Positions 21,568 to 32,437 of a stretch of 64,000 nucleotides of DNA are shown piece after piece; the first letter of the stretch is position 1; each line of letters begins with the position of its first letter. A program made the position numbers and the translations under genes. The stretch lies in assembly GCA_027924585.1 (NCBI GenBank), contig BSBM01000186.1, positions 3,348,001 through 3,412,000 of the forward strand. The letters are read 5' to 3'. Below the pieces are notes generated by a model. The model did no database searches. It saw only the letters and a list, made by a program, of their open reading frames with translations, and was not told where the DNA came from. This DNA comes from Larix kaempferi. Its lineage: Eukaryota > Streptophyta > Pinopsida > Pinales > Pinaceae.

Positions 21568-24510
21568 TGGTATCAGAGCTAACCTGAAGGAAGACAAGGT
21601 ATGGCACTTACGACACTTGCTTTACTTACGACAATTTGAAGGTTAGGGTTTTACATAGCAAAAACTAGTCATCGTGGAACTTTCGCTATAAATCCAGTTT
21701 GGCGAAGGTTCAGGGTCTGAAAAGTTTACAGGTCGAAGATAACATCCCCAGGTACCTTGTGTCCAAAGGGCATCTTCAGATTCGTTGTACTTTGTAAGTT
21801 ATGATCAGTACAAGTTAGGGTTTCTGCCTCTTCCAGATCTCAGTCAAAATCAGGTGACCTTGGCAAAAAGGTCATAACTTGGTCTAGGAAGCTCCAAATA
21901 AAATTTTTTAAATATTGACAGGTATTACACAGATTGTACTATCTCAGGAAACGTTTTCAGAGGCCGAAGTGGAACCAGTGACACGTGGCATGCCGTACAA
22001 GTTCGCTCTCCTGTTTTATCCCATAAACAGGTCACGTTGCTACACTTGGCATAAATATCTCTCAGAGAGTCCAATTGAGATCAGACCTATTAGGATGGAA
22101 AGATAATAGAGCGAGCTATCTCAGGAAAAGTTTTTAGAGGCCGAAGTTCAAACGGTGACACGTGGCATGCCGTACAAGTTCGCTCTCCTGTTTGATCCCA
22201 TAAACAGGTCACGTTGTGACACTTGGCATAACTCTCTCTCAGAAAATCCAATTGAGTTCAGACCTATCAGGATGGAAAGATGACATGTCAGGCTACTGCA
22301 GAAAAAGTTTTCAGACCCTGTGGAGCAAAAATTTCAGATTTATAGTAGAAACAATCAGGTACATATTTCTGTCAAAACAGAATTATTTTTGGAGCACCTT
22401 TATTCATGGCTTCCGGAATTTAGGTTTTCGGAGAAAGTTAGAATTTTTGGAATCGGAATCCATGGCTGAATGCTACTCAGGAAAATTGAAATTTAGAGAC
22501 CAATATCGAATTTTTTGGTTGGGTAGAAGACCAGGCTTGATCAAACCCTAGCTCGGGATTTTGATCGGAAAGATGGAAAATTAGGGCTTTAGCAAAAGTT
22601 GGAATTTTTGAAGTCTGTAACCACGGCTGGAAGCTCCTTAGAAAAATAAGAGTTTAGAGCCTTGGATCGAACCTTTTGATTGGACAAAAGGGTGGGATTC
22701 ATCAAACCCTAGTTCGGGTTCCTGTCCAGAAGATCCAGAAGTTTCGAAGGCAATTTTGAGGGGTAAAATTTTGGAGATTTCAAAATTGAAGAATGCTAGG
22801 TTGATCAGCTCAGCAAGACACATTCTTCCATCCATTCAGAAGTGTGAAAGTCAAAGATTGAATTTTTAGGGTTTCTCTAGCAAACCCTAATCAAGCTCTA
22901 GATCAAGTTTCAGGGGGAGTTGAGGCTAAGTCCTTACATAAAAAGACTACAAGAAATCTCGACAGGTATGACTTAAGGAGGTTCAGGTATGTCTTAAAAT
23001 TTGATTCTTGATTAAGTTCATAATGTGTTTGTCTTCATGTTTTTTATTAGTACAATCTTGATTAATGTTAGAATTGTCTTATCACCCTAGTAACAGTATG
23101 AATGCATGTGAATGATCGAATACCTTCATTGATTAGGGCTATATGATTGTACTAATGCATTATGGTGTTGTATGAGGTTGATGTCGTTTGCTAACAAGAT
23201 ACAGGTACATCACAAAAGACAAATCAATCTCCTTAAAACATGACAACATGAAGACAAAGACTCATCCATAATATTTGTTCTACTTATGAGGTATGTATGA
23301 CTTTGTTATATTATGCTTAACCTATGAGACATGCAGGTTCTAGCTCAAGATCTCTAAATCATTGAAGAGATTGTTTAGGTATGTTGTAGATAACTAAGCA
23401 GGTATACTAATCCAGGTTTGTTTTCCTATGACAAGTTAGAATCTTACCTTAGGATCCCTTATATAAGTATACTTGGTATGATTGGTTATGCTTATTCATA
23501 AAGTTAGTAATCAAGGGTTTATGCATATTATGTCTCTTATCTTGATGATCTAATTAACCAGAAGAGTACTATGATCAAACAAGAATATGCAGAAGTAAAA
23601 GAAGACTTCCTTGAAACCTTGAACATTATCTATAATCATGACTATACATTTTGAAAGATTATTTAGAACTAGAATGTTTTGATAATATTGAGAATATACT
23701 AATGAATGTATGTCTGTGTATGAGATCATGAGGATGACACTAGTGCACACTTGAGCATGCACAGTGGTACAGAATGAATAGAAGTTCAAAAGACATATAG
23801 AAGATCAAGCGGGAGGCAACCACACAAACATAAAAGATAAGTATTTGAGTTGTTATTTTAAATAGTAAATGATATTGCTTGTATGCATATTTGTATTCCT
23901 AGAATATATCATGCTGAGTGAAAACATTCATAGAGCATTGAACAGTATACTACTAAAATGCATATGATTGGTAAGTTGGACAAACATTCCATTGTTGCTT
24001 GTCTAGAATGAAACCTCTTTGCTGACATGCTGAGAGATGTGCACACTCTCAATAGTATGTTCTGGTAGAGATGGAAGGCATCTAGATAGCCACTGTATGC
24101 ATACAGGATATGGGAAAGTGTTGTGCCAAAGTATTGGTCAAAATAGTTGCATAACTATGTAAATAATATCTGTATGCATAATAGGTTATCATGTCAATAT
24201 GATTTGATGATTATGAAGTATTACTAATCATGTACTTAATTTTGATTTGTAGGAAAGATCATGATGAATGATGAACACTGAACAAGCGACGGATGTTAAA
24301 AAAAAAAAAAAAAAGATTTTCAAATCAAACACACTATAGAAGGCTTGTGGCTAGAAGATTCTCTTAGAAAGAAGAAGAGAATCATGATGAGATGTTTGCT
24401 CCAAGTGGCTAGATAATACCATTCTCTTAATGGTGTAATTAAAGAAGAAGTATGAATCAGGTTCTGTATGGGTTCCCAGGATCGATAGTAATTGATGAGA
24501 ATACATGTGA
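21568..24510 (+). mobile_element. Internal region 2: primer site and non-coding leader
   Basis: The primer site TGGTATCAGAGCT is at 21568-21580. The leader matches that of internal region 1 nearly base for base, with scattered substitutions and a 17-base A run at 24298-24314. No coding sequence. Confidence 0.82.
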
Positions 24511-24910
24511 GGATTGCATCATCCTTGAACACAAGTTCTAAAGTGAGCCGTAGACAAGTGTCTCCGAGAAAGAAGAGGGATTGTATCATCCTTGAACACT
24601 TGTTCTGAAGAGAGCCGTAGATGTATGTCTTCGAAAATGAAGTCCTTGGTGGACTTGAGGGGATTGGATCATCCCTGGACTTCAGTCCCAAAGAAGAGCC
24701 ATAGACGTATGTCTTCGAAAATGAAGTTCTTGGTGAACATGTGAAGGGATTGGATCATTCCTGGACTTCAGTCCTAAAGAAGAGCCGTAGACGTATGTCT
24801 TCGAAAATTAAGTTCTTGATGAACATGTGAAGGGATTGTATCATTCCTGGACTTCAGTCCTAAAGAAGAGCCGTAGACGTAAGTCTTCGAGAATGAAGTC
24901 CTTGGTGGAC
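24511..24910 (+). repeat. Array 1 of internal 2 (about 86 bp x 5)
   Basis: Same unit series as 17738-18138, including the GAAC/GTTC first units and GGAC/GTCC later units. Confidence 0.88.
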
Positions 24911-25468
24911 GGTGGAGGATTAAGTCATCCTTGGACGTGGTCCTAAATGTACGGTGGAGGATTAAGTCATCCTTGGACGTGGTCCTAAATGTACGGTGGA
25001 GGATTAAGTCATCCTTGGACATGGTCCTAAATGTACGGTGGAGGATTAAGTCATCCTTGGACGTGGTCCTAAATGTACGGTTGAGGATTAAGTCATCCTT
25101 GGACGTAGGTCCTAAATGTACGGTGGAGGATTAAGTCATCCTTGGACGTGGTCCTAAATGTACGGTGGAGGATTAAGTCATCCTTGGACGTGGTCCTAAA
25201 TGTACGGTGGAGGATTAAGTCATCCTTGGACGTGGTCCTAAATGTACGGTGGAGGATTAAGTCATCCTTGGATGTAGGTCCTAAATGTACGGTTGAGGAT
25301 TAAGTCATCCTTGGACGTAGGTCCTAAATGTACGGTTGAGGATTAAGTCATCCTTGGATGTAGGTCCTAAATGTACGGTTGAGGATTAAGTCATCCTTGG
25401 ACGTAGGTCCTAAATGTACGGTTGAGGATTAAGTCATCCTTGGATGTTGGTCCTAAATGTACGGTTGT
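24911..25468 (+). repeat. Array 2 of internal 2 (42-43 bp x 13)
   Basis: One unit fewer than internal 1; same paired inverted repeats. Confidence 0.9.
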
Positions 25469-26435
25469 GGATTAAATCATCCTTGGACAGTAAATCCAGT
25501 AATTCCGAAAGGAAGGATAGTCCTAAATGAATTGAGTGGATTAAATCATCCTTGGACAGTAAATCCAGTAATTCCGAAAGGAGGGATAGTCCTAAATGAA
25601 TTGAGTGGATTAAATCATCCTTGGATAGTAAATCCAGTAATTCCGAAAGGAAGGATAGTCCTAAATGAATTGAGTGGATTAAATCATCCTTGGACAGTGA
25701 ATCCAGTAATTCCGAAAGGAAGGATAGTCCTAAATGAATTGAGTGGATTAAATCATCCTTGGACAGTAAATCCAGTAATTCCGAAAGGAAGGATAGTCCT
25801 AAATGAATTGAGTGGATTAAATCATCCTTGGACAATAAATCCAGTAATTCCGAAAGGAAGGATAGTCCTAAATGAATTGAGTGGATTAAATCGTCCTTGG
25901 ACAGTAAATCCAGTAATTCCGAAAGGAAGGATAGTCCTAAATGAATTGAGTGGATTAAATCATCCTTGGACAGTAAATCCAGTAATTCCGAAAGGAAGGA
26001 TAGTCCTAAATGAATTGAGTGGATTAAATCATCCTTGGACAGTAAATCCAGTAATTCCGAAAGGAAGGATAGTCCTAAATGAATTGAGTGGATTAAATCA
26101 TCCTTGGACAGTAAATCCAGTAATTCCGAAAGGAAGGATAGTCCTAAATGAATTGAGTGGATTAAATCATCCTTGGACAGTAAATCCAGTAATTCCGAAA
26201 GGAAGGATAGTCCTAAATGAATTGAGTGGATTAAATCATCCTTGGACAGTAAATCCAGTAATTCCGAAAGGAAGGATAGTCCTAAATGAATTGAGTGGAT
26301 TAAATCATCCTTGGATAGTAAATCCAGTAATTCCAAAAGGAAGGATAGTCCTAAATGAATTGAATGGATTAAATCATCCTTGGACAATAAATCCAGTAAT
26401 TTTGAAAGGAAGGATAGTCCTAAATGAGATTGAGT
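25469..26435 (+). repeat. Array 3 of internal 2 (69 bp x 14)
   Basis: Same unit and count as internal 1. Long incidental frames on both strands (340 aa plus, 317 aa minus) follow from the unit being 23 codons without stops. Confidence 0.92.
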
Positions 26436-26880
26436 GGACTAATCATCGTGTAAATATATTGGGATTTCCTCATCCCTAGACATGGTGAGATGTCTTAAAC
26501 TGATAAGGACTAATCATCCTGTAAATAGATTGGGATTGCCTCATCCCTAGACATGGTGAGATGTCTTAAACTGATAAGGACTAATCATCCTGTAAATAGA
26601 TTGGGATTTCCTCGTCCCTAGACATGGTGAGATGTCTTAAGTGATAAGGACTAATCATCCTGTAAATAGATTGGGATTGCCTCGTCCCTAGACATGGTGA
26701 GGTGTCTTAAAGTGATAAGGATTGATCATCCTGTAAGTTGATCTGGATTGCATCATCCATGGACATGAGAGTTGTCTTAAACTTAGAGGGACTGATCATC
26801 CCGTAAGCGGATCAGGATTGTATCATCCTTGGACCTATGTCCTAAAGTGAGAGGGATTGATCATCCCGTAATTGGATCTT
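26436..26880 (+). repeat. Array 4 of internal 2 (71 bp x about 6)
   Basis: Same as 19705-20148, with the AGACAT/ATGTCT and GGGAT/ATCCC inverted repeats. Confidence 0.88.
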
Positions 26881-26911
26881 GTGTGTTGCAGGGTATGCTG
26901 CTATTGTGTAT

Positions 26912-27142
26912 ACTTGTATTGATGATGATACTTGTATTGATGATGTGTATGCTTGTATTGATGAGGATACTTGTATTGATGATGTGTATACTTGTATTGA
27001 TGAGGATACTTGTATTGATGATGTGTATACTTGTATTGATGATGTGTACACTTGTATTGATGAGGATACTTGTATTGATGATGTGTATACTTGTATTGAT
27101 GAGGATACTTGTATTAATGATATTTATACTTGTATTGATGAT
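26912..27142 (+). repeat. Array 5 of internal 2 (39 bp, one unit fewer)
   Basis: Alternating 18- and 21-bp units as in internal 1, shorter by one 39-bp unit. Confidence 0.86.
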
Positions 27143-27262
27143 GTTGTTGATCGTGATGATCTAGATGATGATGTTATTGATCGTGATGATCTAGATGACG
27201 ATGCTGCTGATCGTGATGATCTAGATGATGATGCTGCTGATCGTGATGATCTAGATGACGAT
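27143..27262 (+). repeat. Array 6 of internal 2 (30 bp x 4)
   Basis: Four units, same length as in internal 1. Confidence 0.9.
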
Positions 27263-27440
27263 GTTGTTGATCGTGTGATGACGATGCTGATGATTGTGTG
27301 ATGACGATGCTGATGATCGTGTGATGACGATGCTGATGATCGTGTGATGACGATGCTGATGATCGTGTGATGACGATGCTGATGATCGTGAGATGACGAT
27401 GCTGATGATCGTGCGATGACGATGCTGATGATGGTGTGAT
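27263..27440 (+). repeat. Array 7 of internal 2 (23 bp x 7)
   Basis: One unit more than internal 1. Confidence 0.88.
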
Positions 27441-27676
27441 GACGATAATCATGAGGATCCATATGATGATATTGTTGTAGCTGTTCAAGTGCTACAGAAG
27501 ATAAAGACTCAATACTGAAGATGTCGATGTTCCAGTATTGAAGATGTTCCAGTAACTGCTTGAGTTACTGATGATGTTGAGAAAGCTTCCAATGATTTAT
27601 AGATGTATCATGTATGATGTTGATGACTCCTTGCTCGGGCAGATGTTGTTATAATATCCTTCTCGTTAAGGGGGAG
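27441..27676 (+). promoter_or_regulatory. 3' unique segment and polypurine tract of internal 2
   Basis: GTTAAGGGGGAG at 27665-27676 abuts LTR 3. Confidence 0.82.
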
Positions 27677-28282
27677 TGTTGAGATATTGTAACTTCAAAG
27701 AATATTATATTTGTACTTTATTATTCCGGAGATGATTCATTCCTCCGTGAAGATCTTATTGTATATCCGGAGATGTTTATTCCTCCGTCGGAATGTGGTA
27801 ACTCAGCTTATTAGAATTCCCTAGTGGGGGTCGGCCCTAAATGTGTTATGTGGGTCAAAGGGTTATTAGACCACCCTAGAGGGGTCGGCCCAATCAGTTA
27901 TAATGGGGTATTTAACCTAATGGTTAAATACGAGACTACATGTACTTGTGTAAAATACATATCAGAGAAGTGTATAAATAGAGGAGGTGTGTTCCTCATT
28001 ATACACACATACACTCACTTGAGGATAGCACACTTGTGGAGGAGAGGTCTGCTATTGTGGAGGAGGAGATCATGTCTCAGGGTTTCATCTTTGTATATTG
28101 ATGGTCATCTATATTGAGGAAGCTTTGCTGGGTTTTCTACCCCATGAGGGTTTCACAGGATAAATCTTTGTCTCTTGTGTTTATGCTGTGCTTGTTATTT
28201 CTTCAGTGATCCTGTATATGCTATTATTGTGAAATGGAATGTAATGCTGCTATTTTCTATCTTAGCATATTAAATCTTAACA
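27677..28282 (+). mobile_element. LTR 3 of the tandem array
   Basis: 606 bp, TG...CA, followed by the right target-duplication copy ATATA and then gypsy gag. No primer site follows, as expected for a terminal 3' LTR. Confidence 0.92.
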
Positions 28283-28287
28283 ATATA

Positions 28288-30300
28288 AGAAGTGGGAAAA
28301 TATATAAATATGCACCTAAGAAGAATTCTAGTGGATCTGGACTCCATGTAGACATTGATTCACAAGACAAACCTAATAGCCAAACCACACCTCTATTGTC
28401 CACCTGTCAGCCTATTACGCCATAGAATCCATCGGTTGGGAACACTGTGCCTCCCATTGCACAAAATCAACCAGTTCAGAACCCCATAGTTGTGAATATC
28501 CTTAGCACTCAGAACATTTAGCATAGTACCATGTTTATCTTTGTCATGCAGAACACTACGCAGAACCCTCCACCACCTAGAAGAAGCATTACTAAGGATA
28601 TTAAGCTGCCGATGTTAAAAGGAACGGGTCTAGAGAACCCTGATTAGTACTGATTTCTATGTGAATCCATATGGAGTGTTAAACAAGTCCAGGATGACGT
28701 TGTGAAGAGAGCGCAACTCATCACCACTTTTAGAGACACAGCCTTGCATTGGTTCATGAAATATTTGCAGGGACAAAATATAACCCTGGTAGAAATCAAG
28801 GCTGCACTCTTAGCAGAATTTAAGAAGCCCAAATCAGAATCATAGTGTATAACAGAATTGAAAGAGATCAAACAGAACCCTAATGAGATAGTTTGGGAGT
28901 TTGATCAAAAGTTTAAGACATTGTTGGACCAAGAAAGCTTTGTTATTATGCCACAATAGCATAAGGAATGGTTTGTATCTGCACTATTGCCCCATATTAG
29001 ACAACCGTCGATGCAGCAGAAGGTGGCTTCGTAGGTAGAAGGCCTAGAGATCGCGATGAAGTTAGAAGCTTCACCGATTGGAGAAACTAGCACTGGAATG
29101 TCTCAAATTCAGAACGAGTTGGCTACCTTGACACTCTAGTTACAAGATATCAAGAAAGGAAAACAAGAGAGACAAGAAGTTTGGTGTACAAGTTGTAAGG
29201 GAGAAGGACACACTAAGGATCATTGTCCATTATTTCAAGACTTCCTTAACATGGGCACACCAAACCCACTAAATCCGAACTCAGGGCCATGGTGTGAAAT
29301 TTGCAGAACTAGAGGACACCATCCATAGGACTGCTACCTAATTCAGAAATATGTAAGAACACTTAGAAACCTATACTGCAATTTTTGTAAATCAGTCGGC
29401 CATGATGAGTCCAACTGCCGTGCATATGAGCTCATGTTAGAAATAAATAAAGATATTGAGCATATGTATGGAGGAGTATACAGAGTCCAGGAAGAGACTC
29501 CGTAGAAGCATGAGAATGCACAACATGATCAGGGAGGATACAGAGGTCGTGGAGGATACCGCGGGAGAGGAAGGAATACCGTCCCAACGCAAGGAAGAGG
29601 CCAAGGTCAAGTAATCTGTTACAACTGTGGACAACCAGGTCATGTATCTAGAGATTGCACTAACCCATGCACTACATGTAGTTATTGTAAATCATTCGAT
29701 CATGTTATTGAAGACTTCCCAGTGTTAGAGGTAGAAATGAAGAAACGAAAATGGCAAGATGCGTTGAACCCAAACATACAGTTAATCCCATCATAGAGGA
29801 GGCCTACGGATCCAAGTGTCAATGTAGTGACACAGAGTGGTGCAATGACAAGGAGAGACAGAGGAGCAGAAGCTTCGACATCTAGATACTTTAACACTAA
29901 GCAGACCCCTCTTGAAACGATATGGATAAGGAAATCCACTGGAAAAGCAGTTGATTTCAACTTGGAGAAAAATAGAGAAGGCTTTGAAGAAGCACGGGAT
30001 ATCATGAACGAATTAGCACCCAAGTTGCCAAGAATCCAGCTGCACAGCGAAATACCACATATAGAAGATACGCCAGCCGCTTATGACAAGACGAGCATCG
30101 CAACAGAGATAGGCACATCTGTTGCGCACTTCCTATGGTGCTGCATGAAGTTGCTAAAGAGTGCCGATGCTATAGCGGAGTTGAAAAAATTGTTAAATCA
30201 GTATGAACCACAGAGCGAGATGGAAACTACCGATAGCGCAGTTCACCAGATCAAGAAACACAAAAGATCAGGAAGAGAAATGAGACTCAGTGCACAATAG
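28288..30300 (+). pseudogene. Gypsy gag, C-terminal part, with four to five zinc knuckles
   Basis: One frame runs 671 codons without any frameshift. It encodes a Pro/Gln/Asn-rich linker, a retrotransposon gag capsid-like core (near 28590-28930, with LHWFMKYLQGQ and FDQKFKTLLDQ-type blocks) and a nucleocapsid. The nucleocapsid has CX2CX4HX4C knuckles near 29190, 29300, 29380 and 29620, plus a degenerate fifth near 29675. An RGG-rich stretch (GGYRGRGGYRGRGR) lies before the fourth. The frame is interrupted by TAG at 28423, 28519, 28645, 28843, 28957, 29032, 29137, 29326, 29503, 29794 and 30298, and by TGA at 28651, with no TAA. Gag packages element RNA in the cytoplasm; this copy cannot make full-length protein. 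Confidence 0.85.
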
Positions 30301-30448
30301 GAGACTATGAAATGGATGAGATCATCCTTGATATGGGATCTGAAATAAATGTCTTAACCAACCATACATGGCAGCAGATGGGGAGACCAAAGTTGTTAAG
30401 GTCACCTATCCAGTTGACAATGGCCAATCAGGAGCACGAGGTCTTCAC
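30301..30448 (+). pseudogene. Gypsy aspartic protease, N-terminal fragment
   Basis: In the frame shifted relative to gag, the product contains IILDMGSEINVL, matching the D-[LFM]-G-S active-site block of plant gypsy proteases. It continues with TWQQMGRPKLLRSPIQLTMANQ. The gag and protease frames overlap for at least 40 bases, so either a programmed frameshift or a single indel joins them. The fragment ends near 30448 where unrelated sequence begins, and no RT follows. Confidence 0.75.
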
Positions 30449-31400
30449 TAGGGGGGCAATATTATACCACATTCGTTCATATTGGGGGTATTAATTAAAC
30501 ATGAAAACCATAACATTATATTGCCTGTATATTTAGGGTGGTTAGGGTTATTTTATTTATTTATGCAATATACAATATGTTGGGATATATATTATAGTGA
30601 CTTGTTGCCTAATTTCTACCGAAATTACTATGTGAGAGTGTGGTGAGAGTTCCCTCGAAATTGTTGTGTGAGAGTTGCAGGGAAAGGAAATTGTGTCGCA
30701 GCAGCTGGGTTTTGTGGTGAATGGACATTGCAGTGAGAGTTGCAGGTTAAGGAAATCTTGTCTGCTAAAATTGCTGTGTGAGAGTTCCCCCGAAATAGCT
30801 GTGTGAGAGTTGCACGGAAAGGAAATCACGTCGCAGCAGCTGAGTTTTGTGGTGAATGGACATTGCAATGAGAGTTGCAGGTTAAGGAAATCCCCTTGCT
30901 GCAGCTTGTGGGTTTTGTGGTGAATGGTGGTGAAGCCCCTGTGTGAAGAGGCAAAGGCTTGCAGGGAAGCCAGGGTTTCATGGGTTTTGTGGTGAAGCCC
31001 TTGTGTGGAAATCGCATTGCAGCAACTTGTGGGTTTTGTGGTGAAGCCTCTGTGTGAAGAGGCAAAGTCTTGCAGGGAAGCCAGGGTTTCATGGGTTTTG
31101 TGGTGAAGTGTGGGTTCCCTGTATGGAAATCGCGTAGTAGTAGCTTATGGTTTTTGTGTTGAATCCCTTGTGTGAAGAAGAAAAGGCTTGCAGGGAAGCC
31201 AAGGTTTTGTGGGTTTTGTGGTGAAGCGTTGGTGAATCCCCCGTGTGGAAATCATGTCGCGGCATGTGGGTTTTGTGGTGAAGCCCCTGTGTGAAGATAT
31301 TATATCTGTTTATAGGGTATCATAAATTAATTCTTTGCATTGCTCATTTGTTTCCTTTCCTAAAACTCTTTTGGGAATTTGTTACAGGCGAGGGATAAGT
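30449..31400. repeat. Minisatellite-like insertion with GGTTTTGTGGTGAA repeats
   Basis: Homology to gypsy pol stops at about 30448. A segment with a TGTTGGGATATATATTATAG block at 30573 follows, then two related repeat sets. GTGAGAGTTGCAGG...AAGGAAAT recurs between 30640 and 30890. A unit containing GGGTTTTGTGGTGAAGCC and GCAAAGGCTTGCAGGGAAGC recurs at roughly 110-120-bp spacing from 30905 to 31290. This could be the LTR of an element I do not recognise. Confidence 0.5.
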
Positions 31401-32437
31401 TCACCTTCATATATCTTATTCATAATTTATTACAACGAAGGGTTTTCAAGGTATACACATTCGTTAGAGCTGTCAACTCTTAATTTATTTACAGTCATTC
31501 TGGTTTAGACACTGATAACGTTCAAATGTTGCTTGTATAGATATCCCTAATTGGGTGAATTTGGAAACTTCCATCATTTCTTGGAGACGCTTATCATGTA
31601 TGTTCATAAGTCGCGATCTTGTGACAAAAATATTACCATGATTTCTGGTATGTTCATAATTTGAACATGAATCTCCCTACCCCATTGAAGGAAATTAGAA
31701 GTTTGATATCTCTTTATTCTTCTCTAAGAGAGGATTCCAATGCCTTGGATTCTTGCACCTTTTTCTATGCCTATATAAAGTTGTTGTTTTTGTAGTTTTA
31801 TGCACTTTCAATGTGTAGAGCTTATTCCTGAGCCTATTTGGATTAATTTTGGTGTTCAACCATGGACAACCTTGGACCATAAATATTCTTAGATGCGTTC
31901 TCCCTTGAGAAATATCTCTAATGATTGTAACATAGAAAGAATTAAACAATTGAGATGTCTGATGCATGAAGAGTCGCGGTCAAATTTTTGCATGGAGAAA
32001 ACTAGTCATTTTTAAATGAAATCATTTTCCTTCATTGATACACATCACATTCATAACATGGATATGACAAGAAACTAGCTGCTCAAAGCTTTAATTAATG
32101 ATCAAGAAGAATATTACATTGACTGGAATAACTTGTGAATTTATAGAGGAGTACAATAGCATAGAACTTCAAGTTCGATCAACATATGCCTTTCCTTGGT
32201 GGTCTTTGATCTTGCAGTCTTGAGAAAATTTGCTCTCAAAGTATGCTTGATAATGTTGAAAGAGTTCGAATCATTCTTTTATAGTTTCCCTTTTCTCTTA
32301 ATTGCTTCTTGAAACCACCTTTCACTTTATTGGCTGCCCAAAACTACCCAAAATCAATACTTTAAACCATAATCCAACCCTTTTAATTTAATTTTGTTGT
32401 GAGGTTAAGGTTGAGGCTCTCCCTTGGGTTGGAAAAA
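31401..32437. other. Unassigned; possible 3' flank of the coiled-coil ORF
   Basis: No gene seen. A TATA-like CCTATATAAAG on the plus strand near 31770 hints at an LTR or promoter. On the minus strand this is the sequence downstream of the 32438-33721 ORF. Confidence 0.3.

Larger units (their letters stand above)
14188..28282 (+). mobile_element. Tandem LARD-like copia-related element: LTR-internal-LTR-internal-LTR
   Basis: Three LTRs of exactly 606 bp (14188-14793, 20962-21567, 27677-28282) separate two internal regions of 6168 and 6109 bp. All point the same way. Both internal regions start with a Met-tRNA primer site and end with a polypurine tract, and neither contains gag, protease, integrase, RT or RNase H. 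The unit is flanked by ATCTA (14183-14187) and ATATA (28283-28287), a target duplication with one mismatch, and no such duplication surrounds the middle LTR. That fits one insertion followed by unequal recombination between LTRs, rather than two insertions. By eye the LTRs differ from each other at roughly 10-13 of 606 positions. Mobilisation would require proteins from a related autonomous copia. Confidence 0.88.

Noticed and set aside
28288-30300. TAG reassigned to glutamine in this genome
   Set aside because: Other elements in the window end or break with TAG, TAA and TGA alike, and CHG-site decay explains the bias without a code change.
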